Of a stretch of 64,000 bases of DNA, positions 44,693 through 56,810 are shown piece by piece. Under the pieces are notes generated by a model, which saw nothing but the letters and a program-made list of their open reading frames with translations, searched no databases and was not told the DNA's origin. This DNA is from Leucaena leucocephala (lineage: Eukaryota; Streptophyta; Magnoliopsida; Fabales; Fabaceae): positions 4,278,001 through 4,342,000 of the forward strand of contig CM073518.1 of NCBI GenBank assembly GCA_037074615.1. Direction: 5' to 3'. The translations under genes were made by a program, and so were the position numbers. The stretch's first letter is position 1, and each line of letters begins with the position of its first letter.

Positions 44693-47258
44693 TCAAGGAA
44701 CTTGAGAAAGAGATACAGGGTATCTGTCAATGCAGGGAAGCCATGGGTTGGTCGAAGGCCTCTTTTGACGACGCATGGAGCTCCAGACTATACTGTTGCA
44801 CTTGAAACCAGACCCAAAAGCCAATTGCCAAACACGGTCTCCTCTTCTAACTCTCTCTTTAGCTTCCAAATAAGCAAGTTCATACCATATGCTGCTGCTG
44901 GAAGTGTTGCCAAAACGGTGCAGGGTCATTCTGGAGGCTTCCATGTTCTTGTCACTCAGTTCAAGGTTCCTCTGAAGCTCGTCAAGAATGGTTTTACTCG
45001 CAGCATGAACACAGAAATGTTCAAAGGCAAGTTTGTAGTCTGGGATGTAAGGTTTCTGTGGAGATGGTGAATTGCTTCCTCTTCCTCCTGCAGATTTACC
45101 ACCAAACAGGTGCCTCCATACCAATGTGGCGAAGAAGAGAAGCTGCTCTGAAAATGGCAGAACCAGAGGTCCTAGCGTGGTGATGTTGGTTTTAAGAGCA
45201 TCACCTCCAATTTCGATCAGGTCCTTGCTCACTTTCAGTCCCTTGAATTTTTGTTCATCTTCCTCTTGGTACACACACCTGTTTTTTATATGTTGAAAAT
45301 GAGTTTGCATTTCAATCAATGACACAAAACAGAACCATCTGATGAGAAAACAGCTATTAAGACAGTTCTGCAGACTGCTTGGATATTAATGATAGGTTCT
45401 ATTCCACATGCTTTTGTTTACTTCTCTTTGAAAGTTGGAAAGAACTTGAATCGAAAATAATTAAGAAATGGAGAAGATCCAAATCTAGCTCCTAAATTGT
45501 AGTGCATTTACGTTGGCAGGTCCACACGAATAATATCATTAACTAACCATCTGGTTTTGCCCATAGACATGAGACATCCTAGAGGAAATTTGCTGAATCT
45601 ATTCATTTTTTTTTTTAACCTTATCACCAGAGGGACCTATTACAAGGTACAAATTCAGGAGCCCACCAAACATGGTACGACCAATTGGAAGCTAATAACT
45701 TCACATGGCACATGAAGACAAACAAGGAAAAGAAAAAAGTAAGCTTTTTTTTTGAGAAATTAATTCTGAGGTGAGCCAAAGTGGAACTTCTCTACCTATT
45801 TGTTCTTGTTTCTTGGCTAACAAGGGATCAAAATTTTCAACTTTTTATATGTAGCTTCACTGGATCTATCTTAAGCATCCTGTTCTCTACCCTTGATTTG
45901 CTAGCTTAAGCTACTACTCAACCAACTTGCGTATTATGAGTTATGACCTCTTATTTAGCTTCTCACTTCCCACACTCAAGTGGCACATCGAAATAAATTT
46001 CCTTCACGAAGCTGCAAAGGAATGGGTGTCAACTATAAATTTGACGTTAACCATTACCAGATTATAGATATTTGTAATATCGATCGTAAAAGATTAAAGA
46101 TTAAAGCTAACCTGAAGCTGCGGTCGTCGGCACCTTTATGAGTGCGAACAATATGTTCAAGACGGTACTTGGCACGCCGGTAGTCACGACGGCGGTTGGA
46201 GAGAAGAACGGCAGAACAACCCATACGAAAGAAACAGTTTGGAATGAGCATAGATCTCTCCTTGCCCTGATACCAATTGAATCCTACCATTTCAGTGCTC
46301 ACGACCACTGCATAATTGTTGGGATTCGATTGTAGCATGTCTCTGGCTAAGTCTACGGCTATAATCCCAGCACTACAGCCCATGCCGCCGAGGTTATAAC
46401 TCAGAATGTTTCCTCTCATCTTGTAGTGGTTTATGATCATGGCTGAGAGTGATGGTGTGGGGTTGAAGATGCTGCAGTTCACTACTAAAACACCGACATC
46501 CTTGGGACGAACCTTGGTTTTCTCAAACAGTTCGTCGAGTGCTCCAAACATAACCATGGATGCTTCTGCTCGACCTTCTTTCATTGTCGCGCAGTTTTCA
46601 CTCGACGCTATCACTGCCTTTGGGATGCAAGTCTCGTCCCCTATGCCCGACGACATTAATATCCTCTTCTGGAACGCCAAGCTATCCTCATCAAACTTGC
46701 CTGATTTTCTCGCTAGCTCAATGAACTGCTCCCTTGAAACCTACATATATGTATATATAATACAGTAATATTTCAACAAAGACTTCATCATATGGGTAAT
46801 ATAATTATGCAGTAATAATACAGTTTTGAGTTGAAAGTTGAAACCTTGAGGTCGTCGTTGGGCTGAAAGCATGCAAAATCGATGAGGTAAATGGAGCGAG
46901 GCTTTGACATGAAGTAAACAGACAAGGTGAAGACGAAGACGCCGAAGAAACCGAGGACGGTGGCGAGGTCGTAGCAGGCATCTTGCCAGAGCTTCTTCCA
47001 GAGCTCTTCTTTGCTCAGGCTGCCAACCTCAGCGCTGAACACCAGAAGAAGAACAGGTATGGTGACCAAGTAAATACCATGGTTGATGAGATAATGGTAA
47101 CCCAACTTGACGTACTTGAGGTTGACGGACTGAAGAAAGTCCGGCAGCCGCCTCCTGACCCTGACGGAGAAGGTCAAGGAGCCGGCGTTGGGGCCGGAGG
47201 ATTCAATCCCACGGTTCACAATCTCAGTGGAAAAAAGATCACGTTCATTATTGGCCAT
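44693..47258 (-). CDS. KCS10: 3-ketoacyl-CoA synthase 10 (FIDDLEHEAD)
   Basis: Condensing enzyme of the endoplasmic-reticulum fatty-acid elongase: joins malonyl-CoA to long-chain acyl-CoA to make precursors of cuticle lipids. Loss in Arabidopsis causes organ fusion (fiddlehead). Three exons: 46845-47258, 46112-46740 and 44693-45278, giving 542 residues against 550 in Arabidopsis. The N-terminus is the KCS10 signature (FSTEIVNRGIESSGPNAGS, VRVRRRLPDFLQSVNLKYVK), followed by two membrane segments (about residues 60-80 and 100-120). Catalytic triad: Cys in GGMGCSAGI, His in FEHFCVHAAS, Asn in HRFGNTSSSS. The variable Gly/Ser loop before KPYIPDYKLAFEH is shorter than in Arabidopsis, which accounts for much of the length difference. 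Start at ATG 47258; an open frame before it lacks family similarity. All borders are canonical and nothing is broken. Confidence 0.96.
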
Positions 47259-49736
47259 GATGAGTGGTGGGTGTAGTAGAATCACCACAAACAATCACTG
47301 AAAAGAGAGAGGTTTGAGGGATAATGGAGATGAAATGCGTGTGTATATAGGGAAGAGGTGGGTGAAGATAGTTAATGCTGTCACCTAACTGAAGTTGAGC
47401 GTAGTTGAGGGTTTTTCAACGTCATTTAATTCCTTCATTGAATGTAAGTGGGTGACTCAGTTTGATGTTCAAAGGAGGAAGGAGATGATGAAGAGTGCAC
47501 AGCATGGTCTCTTTCCTTTGATTAAAAAGAAAAAAAATCTTTGGGAACATTAATATCAACCCAGCTGTGTCTCTTGTGAATAATGAATGGTCACACGTCT
47601 ATGGACCCCCAGCTGGCTTTTCTTGGTTTTAGATACGGTTAGGGTTAGCCTACCATCTCTCTTTAATCTTTTATCTGTTTCTCTGTTACTCCATACTTGT
47701 TGGTGGTAAGTCCATTTCATGAGCCACAAAAGAAGGTTCATGTGAATAGCAATTGACATGAAGTTTCTTCTCTACAAAGTTAACAGTCCATTTACATGTC
47801 GCATGGGAAAGGTAAGAGACACACGTGAGACGTCTACAACAATCCCTTCTCCTCTGTTCATCCATTTCGCCGAAAGCAATACAAGTGTCCAGAAGATTTC
47901 TCTGTGAAAAATGGAAATACATATACACCCCAAGACTCAACCTCAGAAAACAAATCAACCCCAGACATAAAAATCCACAATAATTTGTAGCCAGAATTTG
48001 AAGTTATAGAGTATGTAGTTATCTGGAGAGAAATGTTTTGGTACAGTAAACTAACGATTACCTAGCTCTAATAATAATTGATGGGTGACTAAGTATAATG
48101 AGAAACTCTAATAAAAAATTAGCTATTAAAGTAGGAGAACCAAACCACTTAACTGTCTCATTGAACACCTCATTATATTCAATATGAAATTTAGTATCAC
48201 ATGCTACCAAACCTCCATCTTAATGATACAACCCCAATTTAAGCCTGTTCTTAATCGAAAGTAAGTTTCAAATAATGATTTGGCCAAAAACGAGTGACAT
48301 GTGGAGATTCTTCTGGTTCTGGCATGCAATTTGCCAATTTGGTGATAACAGTGTATAAATCTATGAAAAGGAAATTGAAACCAACACTTAGTTTTAATGG
48401 GGGTGGACTAGACAGGTGAGATGATATTGATTCCGAGCTCTACTTTGACAGTGACATACAGCCTCAAGGGGAAGAAAGTAAATGTGTTCAATAATGAAGA
48501 TCATGGAAGATACGAATCAACTTGTCAGAAGTGAAGCAGAAACACCTAATTAAACCCATTATATGATAAGAAAAGAAGGGAGAGTCATCAGTCCTTCAAG
48601 CAAATATTTCAAGGATAATAAGATCTAACCATAAAATAAAGATATTCAGGAAAAGAAGGCAACATAAAAGGTTGAAGTAAAATTACTATGGCATCTCGTG
48701 ATTGTTACTAGCCTGTAATGTTGGATTGTCTGCTAAAAAAGAATTATCTGTAATACCAATTAGAAGGTTTGAAGTTGAACAAAGGGATATGTCTGCTGCT
48801 CTAGACAGAATTTTGCTTATTTGGTATTCCCCTTAAATACTACATTTTCCCCTCTGAAAACCAAATGATGCATTTATCTATAACAGAAATACGTATTTTA
48901 ATTAGCAGTAAGATGAACTAGGAGGTAGGAGCTCTTTAAATAGTGAAAGCAACATTGTTAAGGTTGATTAGCCCATATCATAAATATTTTACCGAATATC
49001 TAAATCCTTACCTTGCAAACAGTTGAGAGGACAATGTCCTCAAACAGCTGATCCGCACTGCTTTATGATCAGACAGGGATATCTTAAGACAATCTGATTT
49101 AAGGTACAATATCTTCTTCATTATGACATTGAAGAGTTTAAGAAAGAAGGCTGAGGAATCTCATTTAAGATAGCAACAACGCAGTTTAATAACAATATCC
49201 TTCGCTTCTAGTACTAATGTATGTTGTTTATATTTTGATTAAAGCACACTAATCACCCACTTAACATCTTTCAAGGATTTCACAAACTCACAAAAAAAAA
49301 TTGTTACTTGGCCACGTACATTTTTCAAGGGCGCAAAGCCCGTACAACATTGAAAGCGGTTGTCCACGACAAATTGTGACCGTCTAAATTAAGGTAGATA
49401 TCATTGCTTGAAACACAAACTCAACAACGGACACTGTATAAATGAGTTTAAAATAGCTATATCCGTGTACAAATTATTATAGGTCCCCATCTATACCAAA
49501 TTACCAAGTCTCACTTATGTAATATAAATAAAGCTAGTACAATACCATACATATTAATGATGATTTATGATGATAACAGAACCATTCTCTTCCTACTGGG
49601 TTGATCCCCAGGTATAGAACTAGGTTTCTTCACTCCACTCTTAAATAGCTTTTCTGCCTTTTGATCTCCAATTAAAGCTTCAACCACACTTGTAATTACA
49701 GCGGTTTCTTTCTCTTATGATTTATGAAGAACATTT
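47259..49736. other. Intergenic region between KCS10 and the PORR gene
   Basis: The first 400 bases should contain the KCS10 promoter: gtatatagg near 47342 is a TATA-like element in the minus-strand gene's leader region. No CDS or clear repeat is seen in the remaining 2 kb. Confidence 0.45.
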
Positions 49737-51374
49737 CTACCTATAATTACTCCACGATGAAATATCATAAACTTTACGAAGTTCATCCCAAGAAATCTTA
49801 TCAAACTCATCTGCCAACTGAAGAAGAAACACTTAGTGAATAATAAGGTTATTCATTACATAACAAACCCAAAAAAAAGGCCAATGAATACATCCGCAAA
49901 TATAGATTTACATTCTAGAGCCAAATGAATTAGATAATATAATAACTATGGAAAGTTTTTAAGAATTTTGGTATACACTGGAAACCTCTCCAACATCCAT
50001 ATCACAGTTGTCTGAAAGTAAAGCATCGTCATAATCCATGGTTTCCCGTTGCTCTAATTCTACATGCAAGTTCCCCTCCTGAGAATCATTCTGGAGCAAA
50101 CTATCACCTTCAATATCAGACATGTCACTGAATGTCTCTATTTTCTTCTTCCTTCCTCTGTAACCAATAAAACTCAGGACTTTTTCCTTCCAAAGGACCA
50201 AAGGGCATTTCTCAATCAGCTCCGAACCTTGATAAGCTTCAGTTAAGAATACACTAAACCTCTTACCCCTCTCTGAGACATAGAAGATGCCAAAGTGCTT
50301 CAGAAGAAGTCTCATAAGCTTTTGAGGCATTACTAGTTCTCGTCGGAAGTGAGTGAGATGATCAGTTACAAGCCTCTTCTCAGAAGTAAAACTAAGTAGT
50401 TCGTGCATAATGGCAACGGCCCTCTTATCGAATTCTAGAGACCCAGCTTTCAGACCTCGAGCATCCGCATAGGGAGATAAATAAGACCTTTTCTGAAAAT
50501 GATCGATTTTGCCACCATATCTATATACCTTTTTGAACTCTGTAGGGAATTTCAAGGGGAATGCGAGTGAGAGCATACCCGGTTCGTGAGAATCGTTCTC
50601 AGTTATTCCTGTTACCTTCTTCTCCAACTCTGTAATTGCCCAAGAAGGGTTCCAAGATACAAGCTCCAAAAACTCTATTTCATCTGCAGACTTAACCACC
50701 CTAAAATGCTGAGGATACTTGTGTACCCAGTGGGTCCTGAAATCCAGCGGCAAGCCTAAATCTCGCCGGAAATGAGCAATCTTGTCCAATGGAAGCCGTT
50801 TATCAACTGACATCATCAGCATCCTCGTAACGTACTCCGCTGCTTTATCTGCTTGCTGCTCAAGAATCTTCCCTTCCTCTTTTATTAAATCTTCGGCTTT
50901 CTCAGTCATCCCACACCATAATACCCCCTTGTGATCCTTGTACAGCTCAAAAAGCTTGGGTAATTTCCTAATGAAATCCGAAATCCTATGGGGCTTAGGT
51001 AAATTAATCTGTTTCCGGTATTGTTCAAGCGAGCGAACGGGAATGATCATCTCGGGCTCTTTTCTAAGAGTCTCCATTAAAAAGAGCACCTTGGACGCTA
51101 TCTTCCACTTCTCGGTTACAATTTCAAGGTCATGAACCCTCTTCATACGGCTTCTGTCTTGTACTCGTTTGCTGGTCGTCATACATCGACTCGGATGCTG
51201 CGACCACCAAAACCGAAAGGAAAATGATTCCCTGTTATACCACCCTCTTATTCCCCAACAAAAGCATGAGCCATCACCAAAGATCGGAACAGGATAAAGG
51301 CTTCTAGCTACATTTAACCGATTCGTCCGAAAAACTAAGGGAGATGTAACAGCCATTTGATGTATGAAAAACAT
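49737..51374 (-). CDS. PORR-domain protein (plant organelle RNA recognition)
   Basis: Binds RNA in plastids or mitochondria, where family members such as WTF1, WTF9 and RPD1 assist group II intron splicing. The main exon, 49986-51374, encodes a basic Ser/Arg-rich N-terminus typical of an organelle transit peptide. The PORR domain then spans about residues 75-410: MKRVHDLEIVTEKWKIASKV, DLGLPLDFRTHWVHKYPQHF, PSWAITELEKK, FPLKFPTEF, PYADARGL and FRRELVMPQKLMRLLLKHFG. The C-terminus is acidic. The frame runs on to a stop at 49959, but GAG|gtttcc at 49985 is a possible donor and a good acceptor (tttcttcttcag) at 49818 leads to 27 more open codons (LADEFDKISWDELRKVYDIS) ending at 49737. I prefer this two-exon form. 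ATG 51374 is used; ATG 51356 is an alternative start. I cannot assign the orthologue. Confidence 0.85.
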
Positions 51375-51589
51375 CAAATGGAATCATGTGAAGCTATATA
51401 AGAGGAATCATGGGAAGGAAATCAAATGGAACCTTTGAGGAATGAGAAACATCAAAGTCCCAGTAAAGGAGCGAGCGCGCCATCAAACGTTGCATTCCAA
51501 GTGCTCGGCGAAATGCGACTGCGAAGTGAGAGCACCGCGGAAAGACGCGGAACTCCGTTCTGTAAACTATAAGCCGCGCCCGAATTGGA

Positions 51590-51692
51590 TGGGCCTTCAA
51601 TGGTTTCAATGGTCCCAGCTTCGATGTTCTTTTATGGGACTTTTGGGCCTCAGAAGATTTTTATATTTTTATGGGACCTTTGGGCCTGGGCC
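51590..51692. promoter_or_regulatory. Cluster of four TGGGCC site-II-type motifs upstream of the PORR gene
   Basis: TGGGCC at 51590-51595, 51644-51649, 51681-51686 and 51687-51692, 215-320 bases upstream of the PORR start. Such elements bind TCP factors and are common in promoters of plant genes for organelle and ribosomal proteins, which fits the target gene. Confidence 0.6.
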
Positions 51693-52189
51693 TTATATTT
51701 GTTTATTTCTATCAATCAAATCAAAATATTGGGGGAAAGGCAAAATGCAAAAAATCTAACAAAATATGTGAAGAAAAGATATAGATTAATTTCTGTTGAT
51801 TTATTCTATTTGCTATTTTTTAATTTTTCACATCAATATGGAAAACTTTGTATTAAACTATTATTTATCCCATATGTAAACACGCAGAAAATTATCTAGT
51901 TTGTCTAAAAACAAAGAATGCAAGAAGTTGTTGGATGTTTTAGATATTCATTAGTAATTAGTGGAGTATATCTGGCTTCTAATTAAGCCGCTTAAAAAGT
52001 TTATCTCTGAATTACACGTTCTAGAAGGGGAGGGGAAAAACACACGTTCGCTATTGTGATGTCAAAAAGAAGACAGGGACAATCAAATCCCGCTTCCAAC
52101 TTTTCCTTCTTTTGGGGAAAAATAATTTATCACTATGGCTGAAAACTATTTCAGAAAACTCGCTGCTCCCTGTAGTATATGTAGTGTGG

Positions 52190-52673
52190 GAGATAAATTT
52201 TTAAAAATAACTTTCGACAAAAAAAAAGTTTTTATACAGCTTATAAAAAAAAATTAAAAAGAGTTTATAAAAAAAATTATTTTAAATAAATAATTATTTT
52301 GATAGTTATTTTTAAAATAATTTTTTATATTAATAAATTATTAAAAATAGTATGATTTTATTAAAAAGATGAGAGAGGAGAGAAGGTGGAGAAAAAAGAA
52401 GAGAGAGGATGAAGGGTAGAGAGAATAGAAGGTAAAGGGTAGAAAAGAGAGAGGGTGTAAAAAAAGTAAGGGTAAATTAGTAATTGAATAGTCCATAAAC
52501 TCTTTTACAGTTCCAAAAGTTAATTTCAGTAGTTTATTCAAAACTATAGTTTAGCCCAAAAGCACTTATAGATAAATATGACTGTTTGTTTTAAAAAAAT
52601 TTTAAACTAAGGTTTTGCCCAAAAAGACTTTTAAAACCATGTTTTGGATGCAATCCAAACAAGCCCGTAATCA
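52190..52673 (-). mobile_element. Polypyrimidine-core MITE-like element, copy C
   Basis: Reverse orientation: purine core (gagagaggagagaagg, 52369-52460), then aattagtaattgaatagtcc, aaaactatagtttagccc and an end at ggatgcaatccaaacaagccc. Left border approximate. Confidence 0.7.
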
Positions 52674-54534
52674 CAAGGTATGACCAAGTTCAAAAATTGT
52701 CACCTATAGTCCATAGATTTAACTAGTGAAAAAGTGAGACATGTGACTATCTGAAACATATTTTATCCTTGTAAAGTATCACTTTGTTGTAGTTTCAGTC
52801 ACCGCGCTTGGGGAGGTATCCTAGTTTCTGAGTACCTAGGTTTATGCCTGAAGGTAATAGACGACTCGTCTTGCCTGATATTAATATCGATTAGAAAGAA
52901 GGGAGACTTTGTCTTACCCTTATATCGTAAGTGAGTCTAACTATTTTTAAAAAAAAAATTATACTAAAAAAAAGTTCAAAAATTATCCACATGTCAGAAA
53001 AGGTATTGATATTGTGTTAATATATATATATATATATTGAATCTAAAATCCAGCCATGGATTTGAATTCAATCAGACATGGTAAAAAAACTCGCAGGGTT
53101 AGTACTTTTTCCAGTGTAGTCTCTATAGCATTATGTAACTATGTCATCTTTATTGGATAAAATATGTAATTAAAACTCAAAATATGACACTAATGTGTTT
53201 CCTGGGCAATGTGGAGTGAGTTTTGCTTACTAATTTAAGTCACATGCATAGGTGGGGAAGTAATGATAAAAATAAAAGTTACAATATAATTTTTAAGTCT
53301 TTAATATAATATCTAATTAATTTTAAAAAAAATAAATAAATTGAATAAATTGTTAATTATAATAAATTATAATTTTTTAAAATAAATTTATAAAATATAC
53401 TTCTTTATAATATACTAAAATTAATTAACTAACTCTTATATTAATTATAATTAAATAATTTATTTAATTTATTTAATTTATTTAAAAAATCAACTAACCC
53501 ATTAAAGATAGGAGGAATATGTTTGAATAAGATGGTGAAAGGTTTGAATAAGGAATATGATTTGAAGAAGAAGTAGCTGTAAAGAAAGGAAAGTCGGCGG
53601 GAGATACATAGACGTGTCATATGGAGATGGATAAGCAGTTAATGTTGAGGATATTGAAGGAATGGCATCCAGCTTCAAATCATACGGTAGATGTTGACCC
53701 TAAGCGAACTCTTGGACCCTGTCTATCTGACCATACCTTTGACCCAAATCTGGTCGGTATTATTTTACTCATTTAATTACTGCTCAAATTTTAAATATAG
53801 ACATAATTAGACAAAAAAATTAATTTTAAATATAAAACTTTAATTTAATTTATTTATTATATTTATAATTATTTTAAATTAATTTATTTAACTTAAAACT
53901 AATATTATATATAAATATTTTAAGGATATCAAATTTTATATTCAAATTAGACAAATAATTGATGGGAGGAGTATTGTTTATGTGTTCTCCCCTTCCCTCA
54001 ATTCTGTCTATTTTTACCCTCGTGCAATACAAATATAACATTTACTATGTTTAGAGGTAGAAACATGTCACTATATCTAATAGGTTTCTCACAGAGTCTA
54101 AATCTAGTCTATTAAACGAAATATGCTTTTAAAAATGTTCAAACTTACTCTTATTTTAAAACAGATCATGTCAAGTCAGGCTAAATATAGATAGATCTAC
54201 CTGCACTATGTCCATCCCTAACAATATGTCATAGTTCATGACTATATATTTGTAGTTCCATATACATATACGTCATCTCTCTGTCGCTCTTGTTATGGTA
54301 AAAATGAATAGGTATTCATCTTCATCACCAATTAATGATCGTTCGTATGCCGCTTTAATAATAATGAAATCAAGAGTCCAACTGGAGGATGGATATGCTG
54401 TGGCCACTGATGCAAGGTGTGTTTGACTGGCTATATACGTATTGAAAGCAACTCGCATGATTTGTGATATGGTTAGGCTTAAATTGGACCCCTCGGGAGA
54501 GCCGAGGTCGAGGGCCTCCACGAACAATATCGGG
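52674..54534. other. AT-rich intergenic DNA
   Basis: Contains an (AT)n run at about 53021-53038 and very AT-rich stretches (53280-53490, 53780-53940). No gene recognised. Confidence 0.45.
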
Positions 54535-55025
54535 CCTATTTGATTTGTCCTTAAACTATAGTTTAAAAAAAATTTATGACCCAAATTTTAGTTTCAAAAA
54601 TTTTTAAAACAAACAGTCATATTTGTCTATAAGTATTTTTAGACAAAACTATGGTTTAAAATCATAGTTTTGAATAAGCTATTAAAACTACATTTTGGAA
54701 TAGTAAAATAGCTTATGGATGATCTAATTACTATCTTACTCCTACTTTTTTTATACAATCTCTCCTCTCTCCTACTTTTTCTTACACCCTCTCTCCTCTC
54801 TCTTCTCTTTTCTCTACATCTCTCATCTCTCTTACTTTTAATCAAATCATACAATTTTTAGTAATTTACCAATATAAAAAATCATTCTAAAAATAACTAT
54901 CCAAACACTTATTTATTCATAATCATTTTTTTTATAAACTCTTCTCTAAAAGTTATTTTCCATAAGCTGTCTATAAATCCTTTTTTTATATAAGCCATTT
55001 TTTAAAATCTTATCTAAACAGACAT
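54535..55025 (+). mobile_element. Polypyrimidine-core MITE-like element, copy D
   Basis: Starts near gggcctatttgatttg, has aaactatggtttaaaatc, ctaattactatcttactcc and a ctctctcctctctc core (54758-54840), then tttttagtaatttacc, and ends aatcttatctaaacagacatccc. Confidence 0.72.
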
Positions 55026-55915
55026 CCCTTTTTTGTCCGTTGGAGTCAACTCTCCCAAATATGCCCACGTGATCAAATTACTCACCAAAATCCCAATGTA
55101 AAATGAGTGGCAGACACTGTAGCGATGGCGGCCACCCTCACCACATTTTCTTCTTCTTTTGCATCTCTACAACAAAACGAGAGAATCATATGATGGATCA
55201 TGATGGATAAGTTCTAGCTGTATGACGTGAAACCATGTTTGTGTATGTGTTATTATGGTACGACCTGGGAGGGACCGCTTCAATCTTTGATTCCAACACA
55301 TTATATTATTATTATTCCCCTTGTCATTAGCCACTGATGCACTATCTCTAAATATTACTATAATCACGAGATTATATAATGTTATTACGCCCATAGCTAC
55401 CTGGAGTATTAAACATCTCCTTTGTTTTCAAATCTTACTTTTTGCCGCTGGCACCCACAACCCTCTTGTTAGGAACTTGGATGCTCATTTAAAAACTTGG
55501 CGTAGCAAATAGCTGTGTTTAATATATATTGATTCTATGGCTCAAAAGCTTCTTGAGTTGTGTGCGCTGTGTTTTTTCACCTTTTGGGATATCCTTTAAT
55601 TTCCCCACTATAGCATGTAATCTTGTTCTTGCTTCATGAGATGCTTTCTATTTATGAGCCGGGAAAAAAAATCAGAAAAAGAAGGTCATGGCCGCCATCA
55701 TGAGCTTAACCAACCAACAGAACCAAAAAGACAATTTTAACAAAGGAAAATAACGGGAGGGGGACGGGGGGGGGGGGGGGAAGAGAAGTAAAAATCTAGG
55801 GGCTTGCTAGTAGTTGCGCTATCCTAGGAAACGAGCCGAAAAACGTAAGGCCAATATCCAAACGTGATGCTTAAAGTGGGCCCTACCTCGTTTATTTCAA
55901 AAAGTGATCACCCCA
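55026..55915. other. Intergenic DNA with a 15-G run
   Basis: No gene seen. A homopolymer of 15 G at 55766-55780 sits in a purine-rich patch. 57860-57885 downstream of the ERF gene has a shorter GGGC repeat. Confidence 0.5.
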
Positions 55916-56042
55916 TATCACGACACGTGTCCACTAATTCACCCTCATCATCCTCATAATATCAACACGTTTATACGGATTTTAGATCCTTTGCAACAAT
56001 TAATCCCATCATCGTCTTCGTCCACACAAGTTGTATATAAAT
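55916..56042 (+). promoter_or_regulatory. Promoter of the ERF gene: ABRE/G-box and TATA box
   Basis: CACGTG at 55924-55929 inside gacacgtgtcc, an abscisic-acid-responsive type element, and TATATAAATA at 56033-56042, about 55 bases before the ATG. The pair suggests a stress- or hormone-induced promoter, consistent with ORA47-type ERFs. Transcription should start near 56065. Confidence 0.65.
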
Positions 56043-56092
56043 ACGCATAACAGTTCACCCTCTTCTGTCGTCAGCCAAGTATCTTCATTCGC

Positions 56093-56149
56093 ATGCATGG
56101 TGAAGCCATTAATGGCGTCTCCGAGTTCTGCGACTGTGAGCGATCATGA
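56093..56149 (+). other. Upstream ATG overlapping the ERF start
   Basis: The sequence gcATGcATGg holds two ATGs four bases apart. The first (56093) opens an 18-codon frame that overlaps the ERF frame and ends at TGA 56147-56149. Its context is weaker (C at +4), so leaky scanning to 56097 is likely. Confidence 0.6.
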
Positions 56150-56810
56150 GTGTTTAAAGTACAAAGGAGTGAGGAAGAGAAAATGGGGCAAATGGGTATC
56201 TGAAATCAGACTTCCAAACAGCCGTGAACGCATTTGGCTTGGCTCTTATGATTCTGCAGAGAAGGCTGCTCGAGCCTTCGATGCCGCACTCTTTTGTCTA
56301 CGTGGTGGGCTAGCCATTTTCAACTTCCCTGATACTCCTTTCCTCTTTCATCTTCCTCCCCATCACCATCATCAGTCTCTCACCCATCACCAGATTCAGC
56401 TTCTTGCTTCTTCCTTCGCCAAACAGTTCCACCACCACGAGCCGCCACCGCCGGAGCAACCCCATCATCATGAAGAACCATCATCTGCAGAATTTCATTC
56501 TAGTCCTGTATCAGTGTCGGAGACTGGTTCCAGTACGTGTACTTCATTGCCATCTTGTGTGCAAGTGGAAGTGGAACACGGTGATGACAGCAGCATGGAT
56601 TGGTCGTTTTTGAACTCTCTTGATTATTCCGATGACCTTGGTGCCGTCGACTGTGGACTCTATTCTGAGTTAGATTTCTTCCAGTTTGGTGAGTCGACGT
56701 CCGAGTTATCTGTACCTTTCGACTACAATGCCCAAGAAAATCAATACGAAGATGATTATTCTTACAATTCATCATCATTCCTTTGGAACTTTGAATACGA
56801 GTGTTCATAG
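56097..56810 (+). CDS. ERF017: AP2/ERF transcription factor, ERF017/ORA47 (DREB A-5) type
   Basis: DNA-binding regulator of stress and jasmonate/ABA responses. The intronless gene gives 237 residues. A single AP2/ERF domain lies at about residues 21-80 (KYKGVRKRKWGKWVSEIRLP, RERIWLGSYDSAEKAARAFD, LFCLRGG), with the MVKP start and KRKWGKWVSEIRLPNSRERIW block characteristic of ERF017 and ERF018/ORA47. Residues 90-135 are His-rich, and the C-terminus is acidic and aromatic (FLWNFEYECS), likely an activation region. The frame is open upstream but the ATG at 56097 matches the family's start. The symbol is the nearest Arabidopsis name and could equally be ERF018. FMO1 and ERF017 are near neighbours in Arabidopsis (At1g19250, At1g19210), and an FMO1-like pseudogene lies 13 kb away here. 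Confidence 0.9.
   Translation: MVKPLMASPSSATVSDHECLKYKGVRKRKWGKWVSEIRLPNSRERIWLGSYDSAEKAARAFDAALFCLRGGLAIFNFPDTPFLFHLPPHHHHQSLTHHQIQLLASSFAKQFHHHEPPPPEQPHHHEEPSSAEFHSSPVSVSETGSSTCTSLPSCVQVEVEHGDDSSMDWSFLNSLDYSDDLGAVDCGLYSELDFFQFGESTSELSVPFDYNAQENQYEDDYSYNSSSFLWNFEYECS

Noticed and set aside
44678..45070. Plus-strand ORFs over KCS10
   Set aside because: They are antisense shadows of a well-conserved exon.
53270..53500. LTR retrotransposon remnant
   Set aside because: Only AT-rich similarity to 40190-40400 and 23980-24060; no LTR ends, primer-binding site or coding sequence.
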